A stretch of 12,731 bases of DNA, taken from assembly GCA_964409695.1 (NCBI GenBank), contig CAYPDX010000040.1, forward strand, positions 1 through 12,731, read 5' to 3'. The translations under genes were made by a program, and so were the position numbers. Below the pieces are notes generated by a model. That model worked only from the letters and a program-made list of their open reading frames with translations. It was not told where the DNA came from and did no database searches. The DNA is from JABDAD01 sp964409695. Its GTDB lineage: Bacteria; Pseudomonadota; Alphaproteobacteria; Rickettsiales; Rickettsiaceae. Shown one piece after another: positions 5,993 to 12,731 of this stretch; positions within the stretch are counted from its first letter, which is position 1; every line of letters starts with the position of its first letter.

Positions 5993-7423
5993 ATGAAAAA
6001 TATAGGAAAAATTACACAAGTAATTTCAGCAGTAGTTGATGTAAGATTCGACTCAGGAAAAATTCCAACTATCCATTCAGCTCTTGAATGTAAACTTGGA
6101 GATAATATTTTGGTTTTTGAAGTTGCTCAGCACATTGGCGATAACAGCGTTAGGTGCATATCCATGGATGCGACAGAAGGGCTTGTTAGAGGACTTGATG
6201 TTATTGACACAGGCGCTCCTATAACGGTTCCAGTTGGGAAAGAAACTCTTGGCAGAATTATGAATGTTAAAGGTGAACCAGTTGATGAAAAAGGGCCTAT
6301 AAAATCCAAAGAGCTTAGATCAATTCATGCAAGCTCTCCTAGTTTAGTTGACCAATCTACTGAGAAAAAAGTTCTTGTAACCGGAATAAAAGTAATCGAT
6401 TTACTTGCTCCTTATGCAAAAGGTGGAAAAATTGGGTTATTTGGAGGAGCTGGCGTTGGAAAAACAGTTCTCATTATGGAGCTGATAAATAATATCGCAA
6501 AAGCCCATGGAGGGTATACAGTATTTGCTGGAGTCGGAGAAAGAACTAGAGAAGGAAATGATTTATATCATGAGATGAGAGATTCTGGCGTTATTAACCT
6601 TGATGATACAGAAAAATCAAAAGTATCTCTTGTTTATGGACAAATGAACGAACCACCTGGGGCTCGTGCACGCGTTGCTCTGACTGGCCTTACAGTTGCA
6701 GAAAATTTTAGAGATATGGATGGCGGACAAGATGTGCTTTTCTTCGTTGATAATCTATTCCGTTTTACCCAAGCCGGTTCAGAAGTATCAGCATTACTTG
6801 GCAGAATTCCATCAGCAGTAGGCTACCAACCAACATTATCTACTGATATGGGTGCAATGCAAGAGCGTATAACATCAACAAAACATGGATCTATTACATC
6901 AGTCCAAGCTGTATATGTTCCAGCAGATGATTTAACAGATCCAGCTCCTGCAACCTCGTTCGCTCACTTAGACGCAACAACAGTTCTAAATAGGCAAATA
7001 GCAGAAATAGGCATTTACCCAGCTGTCGATCCTTTAGATAGTAATTCACAAATGTTAGATCCACTAGTTGTTGGAGAAGAACACTATAACGTTGCAAGAG
7101 AAGTACAAAAAGTGCTTCAAACATATAAATCGCTGCAAGATATTATAGCAATCCTGGGAATGGATGAATTATCAGAAGAAGATAAGCTAATCGTTTCAAG
7201 AGCAAGAAAAATTCAAAGATTCTTGTCGCAGCCTTTCCATGTTGCAGAAGTATTTACAGGAGCAAAAGGAAAATTTGTTGATTTAAAAGATACAATCGCT
7301 GGCTTCAAAGGGATAATTGAAGGAAAATATGATGAAATGCCAGAATCAGCGTTTTATATGGTCGGTAGTATTGAAGAGGCAATTGCAAAGGCTTCTGCTT
7401 CTAATACCAAGACTCAAAGTTAA
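5993..7423 (+). CDS. atpD: ATP synthase F1 subunit beta
   Basis: This encodes a 476-aa catalytic beta subunit that makes ATP at the alpha-beta interfaces. It shows Walker A GGAGVGKT (151-158), the catalytic Glu in GVGERTREGNDL (E183), Walker B region VLFFVDNLFRF (248-258), the LLGRIPSAVGYQPTL loop (268-282) and the DELSEED lever (391-397) that contacts gamma. All key residues are present. It is slightly longer than the E. coli protein (460 aa), with a polar Ser/Lys/Thr tail of about 10 residues. A GTAGGA Shine-Dalgarno lies 3 bp before the ATG, so translation can start independently of atpG, consistent with the 163-bp gap upstream. Confidence 0.98.
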   Translation: MKNIGKITQVISAVVDVRFDSGKIPTIHSALECKLGDNILVFEVAQHIGDNSVRCISMDATEGLVRGLDVIDTGAPITVPVGKETLGRIMNVKGEPVDEKGPIKSKELRSIHASSPSLVDQSTEKKVLVTGIKVIDLLAPYAKGGKIGLFGGAGVGKTVLIMELINNIAKAHGGYTVFAGVGERTREGNDLYHEMRDSGVINLDDTEKSKVSLVYGQMNEPPGARARVALTGLTVAENFRDMDGGQDVLFFVDNLFRFTQAGSEVSALLGRIPSAVGYQPTLSTDMGAMQERITSTKHGSITSVQAVYVPADDLTDPAPATSFAHLDATTVLNRQIAEIGIYPAVDPLDSNSQMLDPLVVGEEHYNVAREVQKVLQTYKSLQDIIAILGMDELSEEDKLIVSRARKIQRFLSQPFHVAEVFTGAKGKFVDLKDTIAGFKGIIEGKYDEMPESAFYMVGSIEEAIAKASASNTKTQS

Positions 7424-7482
7424 ATTTCTCAGAAGCGATTTATCATGGGACTTGCTATAACAAAAATTGAAAATAGTATAAT

Positions 7483-7725
7483 ATGAAAACTATAACATGC
7501 ATAATAAGCTCTACGAAATCTGAAGTAACAAGCAAACCAGGTGATATGATAGTATTACCTGGTAAAGATGGAGAAGTTGGAGTACTGCATAATCACATAC
7601 CAATGGTGATTGAATTAAATACAGGAAAAATCCGCATCTATAATAACCATCATATAGATGAAGAAATAGAAGTTGGAGAAGGGATAGCTTATATTAAAAA
7701 CGAGAGTATAGAAATTTTTGTTTAA
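7483..7725 (+). CDS. atpC: ATP synthase F1 subunit epsilon (short form)
   Basis: This encodes an 80-aa epsilon subunit, part of the rotor foot that joins gamma to the c-ring. Residues 1-80 match the N-terminal beta-sandwich: SKPGDMIVLPGKDGEVGVL (17-35) with the HNHIPMVIEL turn, then GIAYIKNESIEIFV at the end. Typical bacterial epsilon is about 130-140 aa because two C-terminal helices follow; these are absent, since a TAA directly follows EIFV. No helical-domain coding is evident in the 84 bp to the convergent pntB, so this looks like a domain loss and not a recent frameshift. The start lacks a clear Shine-Dalgarno. The gene follows atpD by 59 bp. Confidence 0.92.
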   Translation: MKTITCIISSTKSEVTSKPGDMIVLPGKDGEVGVLHNHIPMVIELNTGKIRIYNNHHIDEEIEVGEGIAYIKNESIEIFV

Positions 7726-7763
7726 AATTATACCAGAAAAAAGCTTTATCACTCTAAAAATCC

Positions 7764-7800
7764 CCCTGTAAATTCAAACTCAAACTTCGAATTTACAGGG
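7764..7800. terminator. Bidirectional terminator between atpC and pntB
   Basis: CCCTGTAAATTC (7764-7775) pairs perfectly over 12 bp with GAATTTACAGGG (7789-7800) around a 13-nt loop. It lies between convergent genes, 38 bp after atpC and 9 bp after pntB. On the minus strand the stem is followed by GG then ATTTTTAG, a typical T run, so it fits a rho-independent terminator for parC-pntAB-pntB. On the plus strand the tail is AAAATATT, weaker for intrinsic termination. Confidence 0.8.
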
Positions 7801-7809
7801 AAAATATTA

Positions 7810-9198
7810 TCAATCAAAAGCTTTGATAATATCATCAACCACTTTCTTAGCATCGCCAAAAAGCATCAAAGTATTACTTCTGTAAAAAAGTTCATTCTCA
7901 ATTCCGGCATAGCCTGAAGCCATCGACCTTTTTATAAAAAATACTGTTTTTGCATTCTCAACTTCAAGGATAGGCATTCCATAGATTGGGCTAGATTCAT
8001 CATTTTTTGCCGCAGGGTTAGTGACATCATTAGCTCCAATAACAATTGCTATGTCAGTTGATGCAAAATCTCTATTAATATCTTCTAATTCAAAAACTTG
8101 TTCGTATGGAATATTTGCTTCAGCAAGAAGCACATTCATATGTCCTGGCATTCTTCCCGCTACTGGATGGATTGCAAACCTAACTTCAATTCCTTTCCCA
8201 CTTAAGATACTTGATAATTCTTTTACAACATGCTGAGCTTGAGCTACAGCCATACCATATCCAGGAACAATTATGACGCTTGAAGAATTTTGCAACATAA
8301 AAGCTGCATCTTCGGGTGAACTTGCATTAATTGCGTGATCTTCGACTACTGAGGTTACTGTAGAAGCTTTATTTGCTATAAAAGCGCCAAAAATAACTTT
8401 AAGCAATGGCCTATTCATTGCTTTACACATAACGTAACTCAATATTGCTCCACTAGCTCCTACTAAAGCCCCCGTAATAATCAACAAATTATTAGAAAGT
8501 GTAAAGCCTATACCAGCGGCAGCCCATCCGGAATATGAATTTAACATAGATACAACAACTGGCATATCGGCACCGCCAACTGGGATAATTAACAAAACCC
8601 CTATTATACAAGAAAGCAACACAAGCATATTAAGCATGATGATGCTCTGAGACTTCATAAATAAATAGATGGTTGCTATTGTACCTATAAGGAGCAAAAG
8701 GCTGAGATATTGCTGCCCTTTAAATTTTATAATTTTTGATGGCATAAGCCCTTGTAATTTCGCGAATGCAATAATAGAACCTGTAAATGTTATTGCTCCA
8801 ATTGAAGATCCTAGCGCCATTTCAAGCAGGTTTGCTTCTGGAAGAGATCCCTTCAAGCCTATCCCTAAACCTTCCGGCATTAAAAAAGCCGCATAAGCTA
8901 CAAAGACTGCTGCAAGACCGACTAATGAATGGAAACCCGCAACTAATTGTGGCATTGACGTCATTGGTATTCTAAGAGCAATAATAACACCTATCACACC
9001 ACCAGAGCAAAGAGCCGTAATTGCTAACCATTTATTATGAAAATTAGGATGGTATATGCATGCAATAAGAGCAAGCGCCATTCCAAAAATTCCAATTAAA
9101 TTCCCGGAACGTGATTCTTTATGAGAAGAAAGTCCTTTAAGAGCAAAGATGAAACAAATTGCTGATAATAAGAAAATATATCCTGAAATTGACTGCAT
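7810..9198 (-). CDS. pntB: NAD(P) transhydrogenase subunit beta (PntB)
   Basis: This encodes a 462-aa beta subunit of proton-translocating transhydrogenase, an inner-membrane enzyme that uses the proton gradient to reduce NADP+ with NADH. The first two-thirds hold several membrane spans, including MPQLVAGFHSLVGLAAV with the conserved His at residue 90, equivalent to the proton-path His of E. coli PntB. The C-terminal NADP(H)-binding domain shows GYGMAVAQAQ (313-322), HPVAGRMPGHMNVLLAEA, VIGANDVTNPAA (386-397) and KRSMASGYAG (423-432). The start at 9198 is chosen because AGAGGA lies just upstream, the pntAB stop is 1 bp away, and MQSISGYIFLLSA matches the family N-terminus. The frame extends 25 codons further up but only inside pntAB. 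Confidence 0.96.
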   Translation of the reverse strand: MQSISGYIFLLSAICFIFALKGLSSHKESRSGNLIGIFGMALALIACIYHPNFHNKWLAITALCSGGVIGVIIALRIPMTSMPQLVAGFHSLVGLAAVFVAYAAFLMPEGLGIGLKGSLPEANLLEMALGSSIGAITFTGSIIAFAKLQGLMPSKIIKFKGQQYLSLLLLIGTIATIYLFMKSQSIIMLNMLVLLSCIIGVLLIIPVGGADMPVVVSMLNSYSGWAAAGIGFTLSNNLLIITGALVGASGAILSYVMCKAMNRPLLKVIFGAFIANKASTVTSVVEDHAINASSPEDAAFMLQNSSSVIIVPGYGMAVAQAQHVVKELSSILSGKGIEVRFAIHPVAGRMPGHMNVLLAEANIPYEQVFELEDINRDFASTDIAIVIGANDVTNPAAKNDESSPIYGMPILEVENAKTVFFIKRSMASGYAGIENELFYRSNTLMLFGDAKKVVDDIIKAFD

Positions 9199-9199
9199 A

Positions 9200-9601
9200 T
9201 TATTTCCTCTTCTCGAACATATTAAGCATTCTGTAAGTAACAACAAACCCACCAAATATATTAATACTCGCAAGGAAAATTCCTACTACTCCAAATATTG
9301 TGGGTACGCCTATTTCTTCAAAACCTGTCACCATTAATGCACCTATTATGATTATACCGGAAATTGCATTTGTAACAGACATAAGTGGCGTATGAAGAGC
9401 AGGTGTAACTTTCCAAACAACATAATATCCCACAAAACATGCAAGCAAAAATACTGTCAATAATTGTACAAAATGATCAGGATTTGCAGGAACATTTTCA
9501 GTGGCTAGCAAAGCAAGCTCATTAATTTTATTAGATAAGTGAGAAGCCGCATCGCTCAGTTCAGAAGCTTTACGAGCTATAATATTATGTTCATTCGTCA
9601 T
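9200..9601 (-). CDS. pntAB: NAD(P) transhydrogenase alpha part 2 (PntAB, membrane domain)
   Basis: This encodes a 133-aa membrane piece of the split transhydrogenase alpha subunit. A polar N-terminal stretch (1-40) is followed by three hydrophobic segments, at about 45-64, 80-95 and 100-122. The signature GYYVVWKVTPALHTPLMS (58-75) and SVTNAISGIIIIGAL (75-89) is that of the alpha-subunit membrane domain. It starts 2 bp after the parC stop and ends 1 bp before pntB, so the three genes form one operon. The partner PntAA, carrying the NAD(H)-binding domain, normally precedes pntAB in alphaproteobacteria. Here parC occupies that place, so pntAA must be elsewhere or lost. Confidence 0.95.
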   Translation of the reverse strand: MTNEHNIIARKASELSDAASHLSNKINELALLATENVPANPDHFVQLLTVFLLACFVGYYVVWKVTPALHTPLMSVTNAISGIIIIGALMVTGFEEIGVPTIFGVVGIFLASINIFGGFVVTYRMLNMFEKRK

Positions 9602-9603
9602 AA

Positions 9604-11838
9604 TTAATTCTCAAAATAATTAGATTTTAAAAAACCAAATGGTGGGAGCTTCCCAGCACTAGCTCTTCTCCCAATCCATGGAGTAAAGTTTGCTTGCGTC
9701 TTTGCTTCCTTACCATTACTCCATTTGAAACCTATATTTTTAGCAAAAAGTTGAATATCTTGCAATTTTCCATCTTTTATTTTCATTAAAGTAACTCCTT
9801 GGCCTCTTTTTAAGCTAGGTATTTCATGGCGATCGAACACTAATAGTTTTCTACTTGAACTACTACATGCAATCATTTCGTCATCTTCTTTTATTTCGAT
9901 AACTTTAAAACAACATTCTTTTTCTGACAAATTCATTATTTGTTTTCCAAGTTTTGTTTGAGCGAAAACGTCTGATTGCTGCACTATAAAGCCTTTCCCA
10001 GCGCTACTTGCCATTAATAAACTTCCGAGCGGGTTATATATAAAAATCGAGAGAATTTCATCGTCATTTGCAAAATCTACCATCATACGAAGAGGCTCAC
10101 CATGCCCCTTACCTTTACTAATATTATCTGCAAATAAAGTATAGAATTTGCCCATTTTTGTAGAGATTATTATGTAATCAGTTGTAAAAGCTTTAAGTAG
10201 AGTACCAAATCCATCTCCTTCTTTAAATTTAAGTTGAGAAATATCATCAATCGAACCTTTAACAGCTCTAATCCAACCTTGTTTAGAACATATGATTGTT
10301 ATTGCCTCTTTCTCAATGAAAGCTTCAATATTCATATTAATTTCCTTAATTTCATCATCGATGATATCTGTTCTCCTAGTGCCACTAGCGCTAGTTTTAC
10401 CGAATTGCTTTGAAATTTCTTCAATTTCTTTTTTTACAATCTTCCAGCATTTTTTACTATTTTCTAAAATTTCACACAGTTCTTTTCTTCTCTTAGAGAG
10501 ATTATCATATTCTGCTACAATAGCTTTCTCTTCAAGTTTCCTTAAAGATCTAAGCCTGGTATTTAAAATCGCTTCAGACTGATTATCAGTAAGATTAAAT
10601 CTCTTGATCAAAACAGATTTTGGTTCATCTTCATCTCGAATAATTCTTATAATTTCATTAAGATTAAGGTATACAACTCTTAAACCATCAAGAATTTCAA
10701 GCCTCGCATCTATTTTATTTTTATCAAAAGTTGAACGTTTAGCTACTATAATAAATCTGTGCTCGATAAATTCTTCTAGAATTTTTTTGAGACTCATTAC
10801 TTCTGGAAAGCCTCTACTATTAATCACATTTAGATTATAATTAAATCTAGTTTCTAATTCTGTTAGCTTAAATAGTGTCTCCATAACCATAGCTGCATCG
10901 CAGGAACGATTTTTTGGCTCTATAACAACACGAATTTCTTCCGCAGATTCATCTCTAATATTACCAATAAATGGAAGCTTCTTATCCTTTAACAAATCTG
11001 CAATTTGTTCTATCAATCTTGATTTTTGAACTTGGAATGGAATTTCTGTAATAATTATTTGATATAGACCATGAGTAAGTTGTTCAACTTCCCAGCGAGC
11101 CCTAATTCTTAAACTGCCGCGCCCTGTTTCATAAACAGAGGCAATATTTTCCTTAGATGCAACAACAATAGCTCCGGTAGGAAAGTCAGGACCTTCTATA
11201 AATTCCAATAATTCCAGAACTGTAGCATCCCTTTTATCTATGAGATATAAACAAGCATTACAAAGTTCTTCTAGGTTATGCGGTGGAATACTTGTTGCCA
11301 TTCCAACTGCAATACCTTCTGCTCCATTTGTAAGTAAATTCGGAAACCCTGCGGGCATCAAGGCTGGCTCTATGTCTGAATCATCATAAGTAGGATTAAA
11401 TGATACAGTTTCTTTATCAAGATCTTCCATTAATTTCATAGCAAGCGGAGTGAGTCTTGATTCTGTATAACGCATCGCAGCTGCATTATCACCATCTACT
11501 GAGCCAAAATTACCCTGCCCATCAATTAGGGGATATCTTAAAGAAAAATTTTGAGCAAGACGAACTAATGTTTCATAAACAGCAACATCGCCATGAGGAT
11601 GGTATTTACCAATAACATCACCAACAACACGAGCACATTTCTTAAAACCATCTTCTGGCCTAAGCTTAAGCTGTTGCATTGCATATAAAAGCCTTCTATG
11701 AACTGGTTTTAAACCATCGCGCACATCAGGCAAGGATCTGGACATGATAGTAGATAAAGCGTAAGCAAGATATTTCTCACCAAGCACATCTACAAAATCA
11801 ACATTCTCAACATTTTCTTTTATGTTTTTTAGAGTCAC
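9604..11838 (-). CDS. parC: DNA topoisomerase IV subunit A
   Basis: This encodes a 744-aa ParC, the DNA-cutting subunit of topoisomerase IV that unlinks daughter chromosomes together with ParE. The breakage-reunion domain (about 15-480) includes SLPDVRDGLKPVHRR, KYHPHGD (78-84) and the active-site Tyr124 in AAMRYTESRLT. A coiled segment rich in Lys/Glu (about 420-480) leads to the C-terminal beta-pinwheel, which has a degenerate GyrA-box-like KRGQGV (677-682). That is more ParC-like than GyrA, and the 744-aa length agrees with ParC (752 in E. coli). The start is GTG behind GAAGAA; the next Met is beyond conserved residues. At the quinolone-pocket position equal to E. coli Ser80, residue 85 is Val. 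It leads the parC-pntAB-pntB operon. Confidence 0.95.
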   Translation of the reverse strand: MTLKNIKENVENVDFVDVLGEKYLAYALSTIMSRSLPDVRDGLKPVHRRLLYAMQQLKLRPEDGFKKCARVVGDVIGKYHPHGDVAVYETLVRLAQNFSLRYPLIDGQGNFGSVDGDNAAAMRYTESRLTPLAMKLMEDLDKETVSFNPTYDDSDIEPALMPAGFPNLLTNGAEGIAVGMATSIPPHNLEELCNACLYLIDKRDATVLELLEFIEGPDFPTGAIVVASKENIASVYETGRGSLRIRARWEVEQLTHGLYQIIITEIPFQVQKSRLIEQIADLLKDKKLPFIGNIRDESAEEIRVVIEPKNRSCDAAMVMETLFKLTELETRFNYNLNVINSRGFPEVMSLKKILEEFIEHRFIIVAKRSTFDKNKIDARLEILDGLRVVYLNLNEIIRIIRDEDEPKSVLIKRFNLTDNQSEAILNTRLRSLRKLEEKAIVAEYDNLSKRRKELCEILENSKKCWKIVKKEIEEISKQFGKTSASGTRRTDIIDDEIKEINMNIEAFIEKEAITIICSKQGWIRAVKGSIDDISQLKFKEGDGFGTLLKAFTTDYIIISTKMGKFYTLFADNISKGKGHGEPLRMMVDFANDDEILSIFIYNPLGSLLMASSAGKGFIVQQSDVFAQTKLGKQIMNLSEKECCFKVIEIKEDDEMIACSSSSRKLLVFDRHEIPSLKRGQGVTLMKIKDGKLQDIQLFAKNIGFKWSNGKEAKTQANFTPWIGRRASAGKLPPFGFLKSNYFEN

Positions 11839-12003
11839 GTTTCTTCAATTTTTTGTGTAACAATTTGTTATATACTGATATTTACATAAAATCTACACAG
11901 TGGCAATATTTCTTAAATGAATTCAGAAGATAATCTTAATTATACTGGAAATCTTGCTATTAATATGCTTTAGTTGCTAGCATCTAATTAATTTTGTATA
12001 AAC

Positions 12004-12731
12004 ATGTCCAATACTCCCAATCTAGATGATGTTAGGTCTGGCATTTTAGCTGTAAGGGTTGCAAATGCGACTCCTGAAAGTAAAAATTATGAAGAAAAAT
12101 TAGGGATGCTTAAAGAGAGTTTTGCTAAAACTGGACTAACGATGATTGGTCAGCCTCAGGCTTTTTACAAAAGCGAAGTGAAGAATGCTAAAACCCTAGC
12201 GGGCTGCGTTATCAAAGTACAAGACAAAGATATGAACGAAAGCTTGATGGTTTCATATCATGGGACAAGACTTAATAATTTGTCGGAACTAAAATCTGAC
12301 ATTCATTCAACAAAAGCATCAAAAAAATTTGGAGATAAAACACTTGATGTACACAAAGGCTTTCTCAATGAGTATGAATCTTCGAAGGAACAGCTCATAC
12401 AAATATTGGGTCAACAAATGGGTACGGATAAAAAACTCCCCATAACTTTTTCAGGGCATAGTTTAGGTGGAGCAGTGGCACAAATCGCAGCTTTTGATCT
12501 CCAGTCATCTGGTAAAATAGAAAGTCAAGACACTAAAGTTTTAACTTATGGATCGCCAAGAGTTTTTGGGAAAGAAGCAGCAATTGCATATAATAACTCA
12601 GGCCTCGGAAAATGTACTTTACTTATAAGACAATCCAGAGATATTATACCTAAAGTACCGCCAGCGCTGTTCTATGCTCATGCTGGTTATAAAGTAAGGG
12701 TCCCGAACGCTTCTCCTGTCCCTCATGGAGG
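12004..12731 (+). CDS. Class 3 lipase (alpha/beta hydrolase), partial at right edge
   Basis: An open frame with no stop to the window end gives 242 residues. It matches the Lipase_3 family: SYHGTR (84-89) near the oxyanion hole, the nucleophile elbow GHSLGGA (151-157, Ser153), YGSPRVFG (182-189), and the acid region SRDIIPKVPP with Asp213, followed by YAHAGYKV. The catalytic His is probably in the region ending at the edge (PVPHGG) or just beyond. Such enzymes cleave acylglycerols or phospholipids. No signal peptide or membrane span is visible at the N-terminus. The ATG lacks a Shine-Dalgarno; a TTGCTA-N17-TATAAA core (11974-12002) abuts it, implying a leaderless message or a later start such as residue 35 (12106). 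It diverges from parC across 165 AT-rich bp. Substrate and secretion are unknown. Confidence 0.85.
   Translation, partial: MSNTPNLDDVRSGILAVRVANATPESKNYEEKLGMLKESFAKTGLTMIGQPQAFYKSEVKNAKTLAGCVIKVQDKDMNESLMVSYHGTRLNNLSELKSDIHSTKASKKFGDKTLDVHKGFLNEYESSKEQLIQILGQQMGTDKKLPITFSGHSLGGAVAQIAAFDLQSSGKIESQDTKVLTYGSPRVFGKEAAIAYNNSGLGKCTLLIRQSRDIIPKVPPALFYAHAGYKVRVPNASPVPHG

Noticed and set aside
9199..9273. 25-residue N-terminal extension of PntB
   Set aside because: It lies wholly inside pntAB in another frame; the start at 9198 has AGAGGA upstream and fits the family N-terminus.
11917..11970. 17-codon frame (starting MNSEDN) between parC and the lipase
   Set aside because: It is very short, without a Shine-Dalgarno, and expected by chance.
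1..12731. CRISPR array, prophage genes, toxin-antitoxin pair or a new defence island
   Set aside because: I saw no regularly spaced repeats, phage structural genes or paired small genes; the remaining frames are shadows of the genes listed.

Overview
The window is AT-rich DNA from an alphaproteobacterium, most likely an obligate intracellular member of the Rickettsiales. The evidence is a virB8-virB9-virB7 cluster with a Rickettsiales-type short VirB7 lipoprotein, an F1-only ATP synthase cluster (atpH-atpA-atpG-atpD-atpC, no F0 genes), a split transhydrogenase alpha subunit (PntAB), and scattered palindromic repeats and decayed insertion sequences. The family within the order cannot be fixed from this sequence alone.

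Layout. Positions 1-159 hold the 3' flank of the virB cluster, with a GC-rich palindromic repeat that also looks like its terminator. Positions 160-1826 (minus strand) hold virB8, virB9 and virB7 with overlapping ends, encoding inner-membrane, periplasmic/outer-membrane and lipoprotein parts of a type IV secretion system. No virB10, virB11 or virD4 is in view. An AT-rich spacer with a 9-bp inverted repeat separates them from a plus-strand tRNA-Arg(UCU) at 1977-2053. Just downstream lies a 378-bp IS5-family remnant (2094-2471) with both terminal inverted repeats but only part of a transposase. A small basic protein gene of unknown function follows at 2577-2765.

Positions 2866-7725 (plus strand) encode the F1 sector of ATP synthase. 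An 82-bp imperfect palindrome sits between atpG and atpD. The epsilon subunit is short (80 aa) and appears to lack its C-terminal helical domain. A 12-bp perfect hairpin at 7764-7800 separates atpC from a convergent minus-strand operon, parC-pntAB-pntB (11838-7810). This operon encodes topoisomerase IV subunit A and the two membrane-bearing pieces of proton-translocating NAD(P) transhydrogenase. The soluble NAD(H)-binding subunit PntAA is not adjacent. Divergent from parC, a class 3 lipase gene begins at 12004 and runs off the right edge.

How the genes fit together: ATP synthase uses the proton gradient and transhydrogenase couples the same gradient to NADPH formation. The T4SS could deliver effectors to a host cell, and the lipase is a speculative candidate for host-membrane lipid attack. 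I see no CRISPR array, prophage or clearly new multi-gene system. The least ordinary items are the miniature IS remnant, the palindrome inside the atp cluster, the truncated epsilon subunit, the missing pntAA partner and the open-ended lipase.
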